A DNA stretch of 64,000 nt from Schistosoma mansoni (taxonomy: Eukaryota > Platyhelminthes > Trematoda > Strigeidida > Schistosomatidae). This document shows positions 1 to 15,340 of this stretch, piece by piece. The notes under the pieces are model-generated. The model had not been told where the DNA came from, searched no databases, and saw only the letters and a list, made by a program, of their open reading frames with translations. The position numbers were made by a program, and so were the translations under genes. Position 1 is the first letter of the stretch, and every line of letters begins with the position of its first letter. The DNA lies in assembly GCF_000237925.1 (NCBI RefSeq), contig NC_031495.1:53730108-53794107 (forward strand), given 5' to 3'.

Positions 1-300
1 ACTATGGGAGAGGACAAATCAGCTTCCAGCTGAAGAAGAAATTAGGAAAAGACGTTGGAGTTGGTGAATAGGACACACATTGAAGAAATCATCAAACTGT
101 ATCACGAAGCAAACACTAACTTGGAATCCTGAAGGTAAACGGAAAAGAGGAAGGTCAAAGAACACATTACGTTGGGGATTGGAAGCAGACATGAAAATGA
201 TGAATAGCAACTGGAAATGATCGTCCAGAACAGATTTAGATGGAAGGTGGTGGTTTGCGACCTATGCTCCTCCATATGGAGTAACAAGCGAAGGTACGTA
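1..300 (+). mobile_element. RTE (SR2-like) LINE, 3' fragment
   Basis: This is the end of an RTE-type reverse transcriptase ORF plus its 3' end. It matches the C-terminal part of the longer RTE copy at 17278-19345 and, at the protein level, the end of the element at 55976-59178 (the tract around IGHTLR and the basic GKRKRG block). It lies in the DDX23 intron that starts at 398, in antisense to that gene. Positions 1-222 are identical to 10809-11030 and 19053-19274, and identity with the 10.8 kb copy continues to about 285. The window cuts its left side. It is a decayed, non-coding copy. Confidence 0.85.
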
Positions 301-398
301 AGCTTCGCATCTACTTCACAATGCAATCACAAACACTTGATAACAAAAAACCCCAAAAATATGTCCTACTTTGAAAGTTAAAAAGTAGTAGTACTTAC

Positions 399-2197
<1,799 letters not shown>

Positions 2198-2301
2198 TAG
2201 GTAACTGTAGCATCGACGACAAATCGTTCACTTGATTTTTCAAACATTCAATTGGTCTTCAATTATTAATATAGTAATTGTCCTAATATGTTGTAATCCT
2301 C

Positions 2302-2395
2302 GCTTTGAATAAAAGCGTCCAATTTCCTTTTTTTGTTGCTGACAATTGTGAAGAATGTAAACACTTCATTACCTTAATATCAATACCACCAATAT
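2302..2395 (-). repeat. 94 bp duplicate of DDX23 exon 5/intron 4/exon 4
   Basis: Positions 2302-2395 are identical to 1185-1278. The copied block holds the 5' part of DDX23 exon 5, the whole 34 nt intron 4 and the last 23 nt of exon 4. It sits about 100 bp upstream of the start codon in the same orientation as the gene, and runs straight into a SINE 3' tail at 2396. Because the intron is included, it is a DNA-level copy, not a retrocopy. It is not expected to be translated. Confidence 0.95.
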
Positions 2396-2460
2396 ATTCA
2401 ATTGACTCAGGCTTTCAACTATGAAACACACTAAATCTCCACAAAACCCCTTCTGAGGAT
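2396..2460 (+). mobile_element. SINE 3' tail fragment (hammerhead-SINE family)
   Basis: It carries the family's tail words: caattgactca, then ctttcaactatgaaa, then ctccacaaaaccccttctga. The same order occurs at 33071-33165 and, reversed, at 36134-36220. Only the tail is present; there is no ribozyme or tRNA-like head. Confidence 0.8.
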
Positions 2461-2465
2461 ATTAT

Positions 2466-5400
2466 TGTTAACAACTAGCGCGTTTTTCAAACGAGAAGTT
2501 TAGTCCTAACGTGGTTTGCATTTCTCAAACTTTTGCTATGTTCTTACGCAACAAAAGTACCATTTCTAATCTAAAGAATCTATTCTGAGCTTTACGTTCG
2601 GCAGAATACTTTTTTGAGTTTCACCCAACTTAATACTTAACTGCAGTTTTGCCTCGCCTTATTATTCGGTTTTTTCTCTAGTTTTTCACGTAAAGGCTAG
2701 TTTCAGTTTATCGTAACCCGTTTTTAGTGTACTGTATTTTTCAACGGTCTTAGGTTTTCTGCTTGCATTTATAAAAAAACTTACGTCAATATAGTCACGA
2801 AAAATTTATGCAAACGACCTGAATGCCGTTTCGCTGTTACGACAACTGCAAAGGTTGGTTCCATGAAGCGTGCACAGATTTCACAGTAACTGCTTACAAC
2901 AGACTCGGCAAGTCGGATCATAGGTGGGTATGTGTCATGTGCAACACGGATGCTATAGTTTTGCTGAGCAACATCATTGTCCTATTGACAGTAAACTTGG
3001 AAAATGACAGTCATAAAACGGGTAGACAAACAAGAACGCACAGTGAAAACATGAGGAGGAATATCGACAGGTCTACTATCGATAGAGCATGCAATAGCAC
3101 TAGCGATGGCATGCTGAAACTCAGCACCATCATAAAGTCGAAGCAGATAGACTATCTCAGCAAACTTGTGTCTCCCAGCACAGGGTCCTTGAATGCAACA
3201 ACTCTGTGGGTGATTGAACCCACGTTAACAGAGTTAAAAAGGCCCAGACGTCACCGTCTAAGTTGAGCATTTCAAGTATTGTTGGTAAGTCAACTGGTGA
3301 TTTGACCGCACAATCTACCCCCAAGAATGTTCGTCCGGTCACCAAACAGTCGACGAATCAAAAACGCGCTCGACATCCAAACAACAAGGTGCCGAACTTG
3401 AATGCACAGGAAAACCTGGTAAATCAATAACAGTTCATGATGACTCTCTCATAATCATGAACTTTAAAGACAACCCTGACCTTCTCACCAGTTTGCAGGA
3501 CAAAAATGGCAGGATGCTCTGGGGAGAGTTAAAAAAGAAGCTTGAACTTCCTAGAAAAGAGCCTTTGACGGTCACACGATTCACTCGGGGGAAGGACTCT
3601 AACCATCAAAATCACCCGGGGTTACTTCGTGTAACACTCAAGAACATCAGTGAAAAAATGAATAACATCATTTACTTGGGTATGACATACCACTACATTG
3701 CACCTCGCTTATAGATATAAGAGTAATCACTAACCGTTCGAATCGACACCATTCGGTACTCCTAACAGTCCACCCAAAAGCGCCACTTGCTGTGGGCAGT
3801 CTTTAGGGAGTGTAGTTAACTTCAAACACCCACCGAACCCACAAGAGGACACTGTATAGCGACTCATAGATTGGAATTGGGACTGCCTGCTATAAACAGT
3901 CCAGTGATGTAGATCTGAAGTACTGACTTTAACATATATTCCATTCTTTAACTAAGTATGCACAATGTGACCACCAAACGGGTTCCTGCAACAAGCCTGT
4001 ACGCAAATATGCCGATCGTGAAAATTTTATTATAAACTCCACTACCTTCACCAGTGGTAATCCAAGAACAGTTAAACGGAACTTCATCTCATCCGAACTA
4101 TTGAAGAGTTATTACCGTGCAAATTTCTAATCAGTGTTTCAGAAAATTCTGATCTCGAAATTATGAAAAAACACTGCAAAATCAATTGACCATAAATCAT
4201 TATGTGTTGAAAAGACTTCAGTATATGCAGAATGTCATTGTGTATAATATGCTTGATGGTGAGAACTTAATGTCCGTTGAAAATACCCTACTGTAAGAGT
4301 GTGGATTGTCTTAATCCTAGTATTTAACACGAAGAGAACATAAAGCACAAACTAGAACTTACTGTCTCATTCTCTTTCAGTTCGGTAGTATTGTAGAAAC
4401 TAATCAACCTAATAATAATAATTAGTCACTACTTCGGCGTATTCCGACATTTAAAAAGATTAGAATTATCTTTGGCAGGACTACTATCCAACGTCCAATC
4501 ATCAGTGAACTGTAAACCAATCAGCCCAGTCTACATACTAACGACAGTCACAGCGTTGGCCACTGCAAAAATCTCAGAGCCCCATTCTCTACCTCTTCCG
4601 AAAGCAAAGGCACGTGTTATGAGGCTACTAGTCCTATGATCAAGACCGTGCATAAAACAGCCGTTATCATTCACCCAAAGCCCAAACATCCAAGTAATTT
4701 TGGATCACAGTCCAGTTGTGCCTCCATGATGACCCAGAATTGCCTTAGCGAATCTGATATAAACCTTAAAGGGTGTAAAATACTCCTCATAAACAATGTT
4801 CCAGAAGCTACAGCTACTCAGCCACCGAAATACGGAATAATGCCTAACTTTTTAAAATAATCCAGCACACTTAGACAAAAGCAATTACAAATCCCACAAC
4901 ACACATAGTGGACTGACAATGCGCATTCATCCTATCGTGAGGTTACAACTGTCTAACACACACCCACTTATGACATCAGAAAGCTTTGAAGAATGAAAAT
5001 ATAAGACCCTAAAGGTCAGAACAAAACCACACACAACAAAAACATTTCTCTTGGCAACAATCTCAGCCAATTCCTAATCTCCAAACTGAAACATACAACA
5101 TACTCAACTACCCATAGTACCGCTAAAATGGCCCAAAGCTCACAGGAAAACTACAACATTGGCCTAATTCGAAACCCACCTTGTGATTCCGGACACTGTT
5201 TGAGTCATGCTATCCTAAACATCTCTTTGGTCCTCCAATTCGACGCACACACCACCTCATCCTTTTTTATCTCTCCTTTTTGGCAGTGCTGCTCTGTGGT
5301 CTTCACATGTTGAGAGCAATGACTTCACCCTGTTGAGAACATTCTCTATATACCCCGGCCCAATGGAGGATCTGACACAACTTCCTCTTCACCGATAACT

Positions 5401-7500
5401 GTCCATAGCCTCAAAATCTCTTTGACTGAACCTCCAGACAACTCCCCAAATACACTACTTGACCAATCAACTCACTCTACTTCACCTATCACTCAGAGAT
5501 ATACTCCTTTCTCCAAACTACCCTCTGACTAACAATTGAATATATATATCGAGTTCCAAACACTCCTAGTCCAACTGAAACTACTATAAGTGAATCGTTT
5601 GATGAAGCTGTCTTTCTTGATTATGCCTGCAAAATTGCTTGTGGTGATTTCAACTTTCCCAGTATAAACTGGAAGACACAGTTTAGTTCACTGTGTTTTA
5701 AAATCCTACTTACTTCTTTAGACATGCACGGTATGCAGCAACACGTATACTCGTCCACAAGAAACCATAAGATTATCAACTTGGAAGTCCGTCACAATGT
5801 CACACCAACATCTGTGGTGGTTGGCAAAACGTTTCTCATCGGCGGTCATACAATCGTCCTCTGCACACTACCATTTCTTGCAAAGTGCAACAAATCCAAG
5901 ACAACCACTACTCGTTTTCAATATAGGGACCATCATGTGCGTCAGTAAAAGTAATCTTAGTATCATGAACTTTTATCCTAATAGTATACGTGCTGCCGCC
6001 AAAACATTGAAGCCGAACTCAAATTCTGGTGCAGATGACATCCCATCAACTCTTTGCAAACTGTCAGGACCAGACATAAGAACACTATTACTCAGAATAT
6101 TCACATTATCTTTAGAGGCAGGTGCATATCCAGAAACCTGGAAGGTGTGTATGTTGTCTTCAAACTCAAGCCAGGGCCGAAAAACCTGATCGAGAACTAT
6201 GGACCTGTAAATATCACCTCATCATATCGCGCACAATGAGGAAAGTGAGATCAGATCAATTATCTGATCACCTACTTAAGGAAGGTTAAATCGATCCGTC
6301 GTAACACAGCTTCATTATGACAAGGTCCCGCAGTACGTGGCTGATAGACTTATCTAACGAGGTTGCTCGCATACGTGACCGAAAGGAACTAGTGGTTATA
6401 CTATATTTCGACATCAAGGAAGCTTTTGATAAGGTACCGCATAACCACCTATCCGACACACTTCAGTCAGTTGGCATTACTAAACTCCTATCGCAATGGA
6501 TTAAGTCCCTCCCCACGAACAGACACCAAATAACTGAAATAAACTTCACAACATCTACACTTCGAACAATAACTAGTGATGTTTTGAAGGGTGGTGTCTT
6601 GGGTCCATTGCTTTTTACAATCTACACCAATAATACATGCAAGTGCTTTAATGCGGGTAAGGCCTACGTTTACTCTGATTACTTAAACGTCATCTATAAA
6701 ACTAACATTTACGATGCACGCAGTACTGTGCAAACAATCTCGTATGAACTCAACAACGTAGATAACTGGTGTGAGCGCTGGAGGTAAGAATTCAACACAG
6801 AGAAATATGGCTGACTACGTATTGGAGGAACACCTGTTGGAATTAAACCGACATTCAATGAGGACGTACTGAATAAACTCACATGAGTAACTGATCTTGG
6901 GGTACATTGCTCCCACAGTCCTAACTTCTCAGAACATATCTCCACTAAAGCATATAAATGCGGAAATTGCTAGGCTTCATTCTTCGTAACTTCTTTCAGA
7001 TAAATTCAGAATAGATATGTGTGGATGTATCGATGAATACTGATCGTTCTTGTTTTCCAACTTAAGCCTACCCGTTGTACTGAAAGTAAAAAAAGCGAGA
7101 TTTCACCCACAAAATGCTTAAAGCTGATTTATCCATTGACTATCGTTCCCGATACCATATCCTAGGACTATAACCTCTCTGTAAAAGAAGGCTTAGTTTT
7201 AGTTTATTCCTCTACTTCAAGTTTTTCGAAAAGCGTACTTACTCCATTTGTGTTACAGTTCCTACCCATGGCCCACACCCAACGACCCACCAGATAAAGT
7301 ATCTGTGGTCAAAGTTGAAAAATACACATCGAAACTGGAGAAAACTGCTTCCTCATCAAGTATGCGTTAATATGGAACACTCTTCTCTCTGAAATATGCA
7401 TGACGGATAGATTACATACGTTTGTAGGAATTCTTGATGAAGCCTTGGCTTGTACTAATCAAGCACTCACAAACACATCTGCGTCCCGCTTGAACATCAT
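2466..7500 (+). mobile_element. CR1-like LINE, old and decayed, with ORF1 PHD finger, EN and RT remnants
   Basis: The 5' UTR (2466-2770) resembles 49350-49636 and 53506-53580. ORF1 (2823-3266) opens with a PHD-type finger (CYDNCKGWFHEAC, then WVCVMC), a usual ORF1 feature in CR1 LINEs; more ORF1 follows at 3457-3714. ORF2 survives in pieces. The endonuclease shows CGDFNFPSINW near 5635-5675 and a degraded SDH region near 5830. The reverse transcriptase shows SGADDIPSTL (about 6025), motif A FDIKEAFDKVPH (about 6407-6445), motif B SDVLKGGVLGPLLF (about 6577-6618) and motif C degraded to YSDY (about 6670). A C-terminal echo (FLIKYALIWNTLL) lies near 7350-7390. Many stops and frameshifts; 3716-5580 is hard to align and may be rearranged. 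Confidence 0.85.
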
Positions 7501-10190
7501 AAGACCTTTAAATATATAGAACATACCAGAATAGAAATTTAGTTTCCCTAACTATTCTTCTTTGCAGTGGCGTCAGATATGTCTTCGTGGATGTGTCGCT
7601 CCTTTATTCTTACTTGAAGTAGACAGATAACTCACTGGACCTGCTGATATCGCTCAGCTATAGTTGTTTGCAAAGGTCGCTCACTACAACCCAGAATATT
7701 TTGTTTGTATCAAAATCTTTGTGACTTAGGACGAGGCAAACAGTCATTAATACTAGGGCTGTTCTCCTACGCTCACTATTCAGACTTATGTTTCAAATTT
7801 GTTGTTGACTTCACCATTCTACTGAGATAATCTATAACATACTGACTCAGACCATTACATCATAACCTAAAGGCTGGCATCAGATAAAGGGAAAGAAAAT
7901 AAAAATACAGTAAAAAATATGGTAGATAGCTTTTCTTCACACTTTCCTCTCTTTGGGCGCCTTTCCATTCTGATGAACAACATTCCTTGTGGTGAGACTA
8001 TAGTTTATGGACAACTGCTGAGCGACGGTATGGTGACCTACTTACCAGAGCTATGTGAGGGTTTCAAAGCGGTGTGAGGGATTAAGATTATAATTTCAAT
8101 TTGATGGTTAGGGTCGGGGATCAGATTTAGGGTTTTTCATCACGAACTGATATAAGCTAAAATGATGAAACGCCATTTGGCCAAATTGATGAATGAATTT
8201 TGCGCTCAAATCAAAGACCTGTTATACTAGGTCTGTTTGGTTCGTCCATAATTTATAGTTTCGCCTCATTATTACTGTATCCTTTTATCTGGAGGCTCTA
8301 ACCACGTTCAACCAGCAACAATAACTAGTATGAGTTTTATCTACCAATTCACCACACATTCGTCTGTTCCACAAAAAACGGCCAAGCTTTGTTCAAGTGC
8401 ACTTTTGCTCCTTTGTTCCTCGTAGTTTTTTAGCATCACGCTCTCAGTACAAATCTATGAAGCTCCTCGAGCCAAAAACAGGTTTAACGCACGCGTTTTT
8501 CAAGATCATAGCTCATTACCAAGCGCCCTTAAAACATACTCTATAACACCTTCAGTTTCAGTCTGAAAAGGATAGTAGGCTGATTGTATTGCATAAATAC
8601 TTAGCAGGACTAGAATACTAACGAATGAATGCCGAGTTCGGATCTGGGGTGCGACGTTTATGTGGTGTCATATTTGAAACAGACTATAAAAACCGCACTC
8701 ATGATGTAATACTAAAACATGAACCTAATTATTACTTCTTTGGGATATCTTAACCGGTGTATTGTCTTTTATTTTCATTGGTTTCATTTGCCTAACAGTC
8801 CTATTTAGAAAACATCTTATGCAAAAACCAATATTGTTAATTGTAGATCATACCTGTATAAATGGTGTGTACCTCCCCTTGCAGAAATATATTAATATTT
8901 ACAATTCAGAGTGTATTTAGGCAAAAAGTAAACTATTCAGTGATGTTTGTAACACAGAGCTACATTAAGAAGAAATTCCGCATTCCTTTTCTATGGTAGG
9001 CTAAAAAGCAGACATTCTGGCGCATCCTCTCATTAGTTCCCCTTTACTTTCAAACGTATCTCCCCCTTTGTTCCTCCTTTGCTCTCCTTTATTTACTCCT
9101 TATTGGATGCTTGGGTTATAATATATTATTATATGAACATGATAGCCGGGCTCATCTACTAAACCAAAATGGTTGAATTTCGGTTTATATTGTCGTTAAA
9201 AAAAGGAAAATAACAACTGCTACGTACGAATGCAATTATTCATCATTAGCTGCATATCAAGGACATAAATTCCAGGCAGATATTCAACACGACCGTAAGT
9301 GAAGCGAAGCGGAGGAGTCAAGTTAGCCAAGAATTGGTATTAGAATAGTAAAAGAAATTCAAATTAAAGCAACTTCTGCATATTTCCGATGTCGAATATG
9401 AGTCCGTATTTGAATCTCTTAGTGGTTTATATGCATTGTTCACAAATATTGTTGTCTAAGCTATTCATTTACAAAAGTATCCGAAAATCTGCTGTTGTTA
9501 AGCTAATAGTGCCTCAAAGATATCACCCTTAGTTCGATCCACACGATACATTTTCCCATTATGAATATGGCTTACACAAGTGAAAAGTATATAACACATT
9601 GTCTTTTATTTGCCTGACACACTACAAACACTCAAACAAATAAATGAATATCACCAATGGCTTTCGTCATTGCATTCAAACTTCTGTAAGGCTACATACG
9701 CCAGAAATTATCTGATCACTGCGTGAACAATTAACGTTCACAGGTTCGGTCAGTCGTTTAAGTGTGTTTCTAGGTATTTTATCAGGAAATCAACATTACA
9801 GATTAAATGGGTCTTTGATAGCTTCGAAAGATATAATAGATTGATCAGTTATTTGTGACAATTATTTACCATAGACAAATGTATGATTCCATCACGGAAA
9901 ATGCTAATCTGAGCACCAACTGGTTCTTACTTTTTTAGTAGTACTTACCATGCTTATTTCAGTGATTGCTGAAGCATTCAACTTAAGTCATATGCTTTCC
10001 AGGTATAGAAATTGTAATGACTTGAAACAAAATTGACCTATCAGTGCTGCCATTCGAATTAACCGTCGACTGCTGCTATTGATACTGTTGTGAAGGAGAA
10101 CACAGGTGAGGACGACCTGCTATGTATTTAGTACGAATTACAACGTTACTTGGTAAAATGCAAAAACTATACTATGATACTCTATTTGCA
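7500..10190. other. No gene seen
   Basis: AT-rich sequence with no open frame of note and no recognised coding motif. Short purine-rich stretches such as 9295-9330 recall the dispersed repeat of 25925-26345 but cannot be assigned securely. Probably ancient repeat debris. Confidence 0.5.
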
Positions 10191-10420
10191 AAATCTTCTT
10201 CAATTGTCTCAGGCTTCATTGTTCATGGATTTCCATACAAATTGCTTTTCATTTCTGTTCTTCTCTCTTGATCTTCTCAATCTTCTGCTGTCAGATAGTC
10301 TATTCCTTACTCACCATATATACTACTTATATCGATATAAGTAGCTCACATCACAATACGACTTTTTGGCATGACTGCCTAATAAGTGCTACCTGCAACT
10401 TATTACGACGAACAACACTC
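10190..10420 (+). repeat. Dispersed repeat family R1, copy 1
   Basis: Shares an ordered set of words (gtctca, tttccatac, gttctc, cttctgctgtcag, tactactta) with 38630-38900 (+) and, reversed, with 30840-31100. No coding content. The element type is unknown; it may be the untranslated part of a larger retroelement. Confidence 0.6.
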
Positions 10421-10479
10421 TTATATTGGTTCAAAGAAAGCAAGACTATATAAAGAACTACGTTGTTCACCAATCACTA

Positions 10480-11110
10480 ATTAAACACCTTACTTACTGA
10501 AAGATGTGGAATCTTTCACGTACCTGGTCAGCATCATCGATGCACGTGGAGGATCTGATGCATACGTAAACGCGAAGATTGGTAAGGAAAGAGCAACATT
10601 CCCACGGTTGAAGAACATATAGAACTCAAAACAACTGTCAACCTACATCAAAGTCAGAATATTCAGTACGAACGTCCAAACAGTTCCACTGTATGAAGAT
10701 GAAACTTCGAGAACTACCACAACCACCATCAAAAAGGCAAAGTATTTATAAACAATTGTCTACGTAAGATACTGAATGTCCGTTGTCTGAATAACATCAA
10801 CAACAGCCTACTATGGGAGAGGACAAATCAGCTTCCAGCTGAAGAAGAAATTAGGAAAAGACGTTGGAGTTGGTGAATAGGACACACATTGAAGAAATCA
10901 TCAAACTGTATCACGAAGCAAACACTAACTTGGAATCCTGAAGGTAAACGGAAAAGAGGAAGGTCAAAGAACACATTACGTTGGGGATTGGAAGCAGACA
11001 TGAAAATGATGAATAGCAACTGGAAATGATCGTCCAGAACAGATTTAGATGGAAGGTGGTGGTTTGCGACCTATGCTCCTCCATGAGGGATAACAGGTGT
11101 AAGTAAATAA
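10480..11110 (+). mobile_element. RTE (SR2-like) LINE, 3' fragment
   Basis: C-terminal reverse transcriptase and 3' end of the same RTE family as 17278-19345. Positions 10529-11030 are identical to 18773-19274, including a TAG where the family has a tryptophan codon (after aagaacata). Flanking RTE sequence on both sides of that tract is clearly less similar. The 3' end reads ggataacaggtgtaagtaaa, comparable to the end of the element at 55976. Non-coding. Confidence 0.85.
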
Positions 11111-11589
11111 GTAACTGACTTATGTATATAATATTCGTTTTCTCAACAGCTTTCTCTGAAAAACGTTATAAATTGAACTCTTTCCTGGAAGTTAATTATA
11201 CCTTAACATTTTTAAGTCGATTTGTGTGGGTCCTACTAGTCGTCTATTCTTGTTGTTCAGTTTGTGAGATAAAGGCGGTCTCTGCCCAATGTTGATTGAA
11301 GACAATTCATAGATGATAAGTCTTGCTGACTGAACGCTATATTCGGATCCTAAGCTAGTCTTGTGACCCCTAATCTAAATCTACACAGCGACCTGGACAC
11401 AAGAGAAAAGGTGTAAAATATGCGAGAAACACTTTACAACAAGGGTTCATTTATGTACAGAAATCATAGGGTTTTTGTAGTATTTTAGAAGTCCTTGGGT
11501 TTTCCTGAAAATCCCGGAAGGCTTGTGGTGCCGCGATTCGTTAATCGTTCGTTTCGATAATCGATATAATTCTAATCTTAACGGCGCGT

Positions 11590-12010
11590 AAAATCAGAAG
11601 ACAAAGGATAGCAGCAACTACAGTTTATTGTCGAATAACTCAGGTCAGGAAGTTAGCAACACCTGAGCGAATAATAACGAGCGAGTGAACAGGCGAATAA
11701 GCGAAGGAAGTGAACGAGGCGAAAGATGATGCGTATTGGAGATGGCCGGGAAGCCAACTCGATTTAAGCAAGCGTTAATCAACATTTATAGTCGGACAAA
11801 AATGAGTGACAGACATATGATAAGATACGAAGTGTACACATATATGCTCATATAAAAGTATAGTCAAGGTTAATAAGCAAATGATTAACAAGATCAAAAG
11901 ATGACTCAATGTACAGGTGAATTGGCTTGGCCAGCAACTAGAATAAAGTATATGGGCTTACCAAATAAACTGATACTACAGGCTACTAAACATAGTAGCA
12001 GTGTAGTTAT
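11590..12010 (+). repeat. Dispersed repeat family R2, copy 1 (possible solo LTR)
   Basis: Resembles 25925-26345 and 37265-37665 in the same orientation. Shared landmarks are a purine-rich gaagtgaa/gcgaa tract, gccaactnggttt, caatatttat, the agtcaggttaataagcaaa region and an end near actacag. Copies 2 and 3 are closer to each other. The length of about 400 bp and the lack of coding suggest a solo LTR, but the termini are not certain. Confidence 0.5.
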
Positions 12011-14640
12011 CAGCCAATCAGAAACTCTACATGTTACTTTTCACTTTCGTGATGTTTCTAGCAAAACTTCTAGTCAATGTCGATTGGATAAAATGCTCCT
12101 CAATATTTCCTGAGCCTTTCTTGTCTATTGCGAGAAATTATCAGGATCGCCCCAACAATAGAGTTATTTGTTTCCATTTCCAATATTTCAAGCAATGTTG
12201 TAGAGGATTAATTCCTCTATATTTGACCCCAATAAATAACTAATATCCCGTTAACTGAATATTTAAGGCAGGCTAAATCTCCTAGTAGAATTATGGGTTT
12301 ACTCGAGATTATTCAAAAGCCCAGACACCAGTTATAGAGATAGTTTATTGTGAAAGACTCACACAAAAATTTACAAAGTGGATTAAATGTCTAAATTATA
12401 GAGAGTACACAAATAATACAACAATTGAATGGGCTTGCCACAATATGCGTAACAACCGTTATACATACTATGCGCTCACGTCAGATACATGTACATTTAG
12501 TTGGCTTCTGTATCTAGTGTGTGTTTATTCCAATTTGCACCTCATAAATTACTGACTTTTACAGCTTGCTTACAGAGCGTATTGGGGACGACAGTCACTT
12601 ACGTACACCTTTCAACAACTGAGGTGGTTGAACGTTTTTGTTTCCTTGGAAGTAAAGCCGCATGAGACGAAATAGCGGAAAAGAACTACATATTACGGAG
12701 GATATGAGAACAGTCAAAGCAGTAACTACAACGGATGAAGAATGAATCAATTTGAAATGAGATTAATACAAAATAATGAAGTTGAGTGAACAGAGTAGTT
12801 GCAACAATCTACGGTGTATGCTGTAAAGAAGAATGGGAATGAAAGCCAACGTACAAAGAAACTAGTATTCATGTGACATCTTAGAAGGCTTGTCAATCAA
12901 AAATAGATAGTTATTCAATTAAATGAACTTCATTGGGTTTGACTGACCAGGAATTTTTAGTTGGACAAGTGCATGTTACCACAACTGACCTGATGGAGTG
13001 CTCACACACCATTTTTAAAACACTATAGTACCACTGTCTATACAATTCGATCAATATTAGAAACTAAATAACATAGTGTATATATATAGTATGTATAGTA
13101 TATATATATATATATATGCCAATGGCGGTGACTGAGTGGTTGAATATAGACTAAACACTTTTAGACTAATGATATTGTCTATTGATGCCAGTGTTTTAGT
13201 AATGAACTTCGTAAAACAAAAAAACACATGATGTCCTGCTGTGTTTGTTCCATTTTAGTATTTACACTTTCTCCTTAGAAATATTGTTAATGAACTATTC
13301 GGAAGATTTGAACTGAAAAATCATTTGTTCTTTGAACACTACATTTTGTTTACAACAAAATCTCACGTCTATTATATTAACCCAATCTATGTTTATTTTA
13401 TTTTTAAAATAAACTAATTGATGAAATTGTTACTATGTTGATGGAAATGTTAATTATCAATTTTAGAGAAGTGCCTTATAAATAACCATATTTATACTTT
13501 GAACAAAAAAACATTAATCGAAAAATCCAGTTCGAATTATTTGCCTATGATTCTAACGGTACTCTGAAAAAACTTCATGTTTTCATTTACCCAAAAAATG
13601 ATAAGATATAGTCGTCAATCTAGCGCATCGGTGGCATCACCACAAACAACTGACTTCACCAATACCTACAAATAATATGAGAGTCGAACGCTTAGACTTA
13701 ATTATAATTACTAGTGACTTGAACTGATTTGTTTCTTACAGTGTTTGTACTTGTTTATTTTTGAGTTGAAAAAGTAACAAAACATCAGAAATGTTTTCTA
13801 CTGATGGGGTTACTATGAATACATCATTTTCATGACAAGATATGACTTCATAAAACATTCAAGTACAAGGTGGACAAACTCACTCCCTACTTTCTACAAA
13901 CTGAGAACCTTAAGTAAATCGAGATTCTTGAAAATGAAGATTTTACCGCGTTCTTTTTTTGTCAGATCTCTATTTGCTCATTTCAGCTAGTCCACTTAAC
14001 AGATAAGTGAATATAGTTTACTTAGAAAACGTTTGCAGCTTTCACGAACTCTAAAGGTCAAAATGAAATATCAACTACACTTACAGGCTTGATTGAATCA
14101 AAATCTATATAGACGACTCTACTACTAACAGAAAGTCTTGTCAATGAATAAGCCAACCTCTGAGAACGAATGTAAATATATTTGAATTAATCAATCGGCG
14201 GCCACTATCAATTTGCCTTAATCACTTAAATGAGTGTTACTTTAAGAACTTTATTTTCGAATAGACGGAAATCAGCTGCAAACTGAATCCTTAGACATTT
14301 TATTACAAAACTCTTAACCAGAATAAATTTGGATAGACTCTCTTATAAACTGTAAGTATGGGGAACAGTGGCACTGATTCGTCTAATCCTAATATTTCAA
14401 TGTTGTCTACCGCCATTTCTGAATCTAACTCGGTATACCGCTGTTACGTATTTTCTTATTTAAGTAATAATAGTTTGGACGACTAACTCTTTTAGGGTAA
14501 TCCTCATACTGAAACAATGTTTTTCCCATAAATACCAATTAGTTAAGTGCGATTTATTCTAAATATTCAGTCAAGCAACTTCGTAATTTATCCATACAAA
14601 TTTCCCGATTATATGAAATAAAACATCGCACAAACAACTC
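12010..14640. other. No gene seen; TA microsatellite
   Basis: AT-rich and without convincing open frames. A TA-rich simple repeat lies at about 13076-13118. Nothing else recognised. Confidence 0.5.
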
Positions 14641-14649
14641 TTCCCTGGA

Positions 14650-15045
14650 GGTTGATTGGCTTCATTATATGACACTAAGTGTCTAATACAATACTTAAAC
14701 GTAGATCAATACCTTTCTAACGTCACTCCCACTTATGAATTTGAAAGTACTTGTGGTGGCATTTATGCAGGAAGAACTGAAGAAAGTGTTTTTACCGGTT
14801 TTTTCCCAACATGTATTCGAGAGAAACTATGTCTGATGAGTAGTAAATTTACACAAATATAACTGTCAGGCTCTTTATAGATAGTGGACACAGTATGAAT
14901 ACCTTCTAAAGCATTCAAAATAATTGACGAACAAACACCAACTATACTCCGCTTTGCAAGGGTCATTACGATCAAATGTTACAAACCTGATCTATGTGGG
15001 TGGATGGAAAATGTGACAAGGCTCTCCTTAGAATGGTAAACAGAA
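14650..15045 (+). mobile_element. Penelope-like element fragment (GIY-YIG endonuclease)
   Basis: The frame at 14656-14862 reads TYEFESTCGGIYAGRTEESV, the cysteine-flanked GIY-YIG-type start of a PLE endonuclease. A second frame (about 14875-15035) reads LFIDSGHSMN, KAFKIIDEQTPTILRFA and KCYKPDLC, the usual continuation to the PLE C-terminus. It is 5'-truncated with no reverse transcriptase, and broken. PLE assignment rests on motif order only. Confidence 0.7.
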
Positions 15046-15340
15046 CTGTACTCGAATACTTTTATTTGTTGCATAATATTGTCGGTGTTTACGCACTGAT
15101 TTGATTTTGACTTTATGAAATCACTCATAACTGTTAGCTAACTCTACTTCACATTACCAGTTATCTCCAAGGTTTTCTTGCCAACATTAACAATGGCCTC
15201 ATTTAGCAGTATATGTAACATCTTTTTCAATCTACTATGATTTTTGGTTTTGTTTTAAATACCTATCTCAAGTTCGCTAATTACAGCATATACAATCTGT
15301 TTCGAATCATATTGCTCTGTAACTTTGTGCTGGCCGCAGC

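Noticed and set aside
19-210. 63-residue minus-strand ORF repeated at 10828-11019 and 19072-19263
   Set aside because: Antisense shadow of the RTE reverse transcriptase C-terminus in three identical LINE tracts; not a gene.
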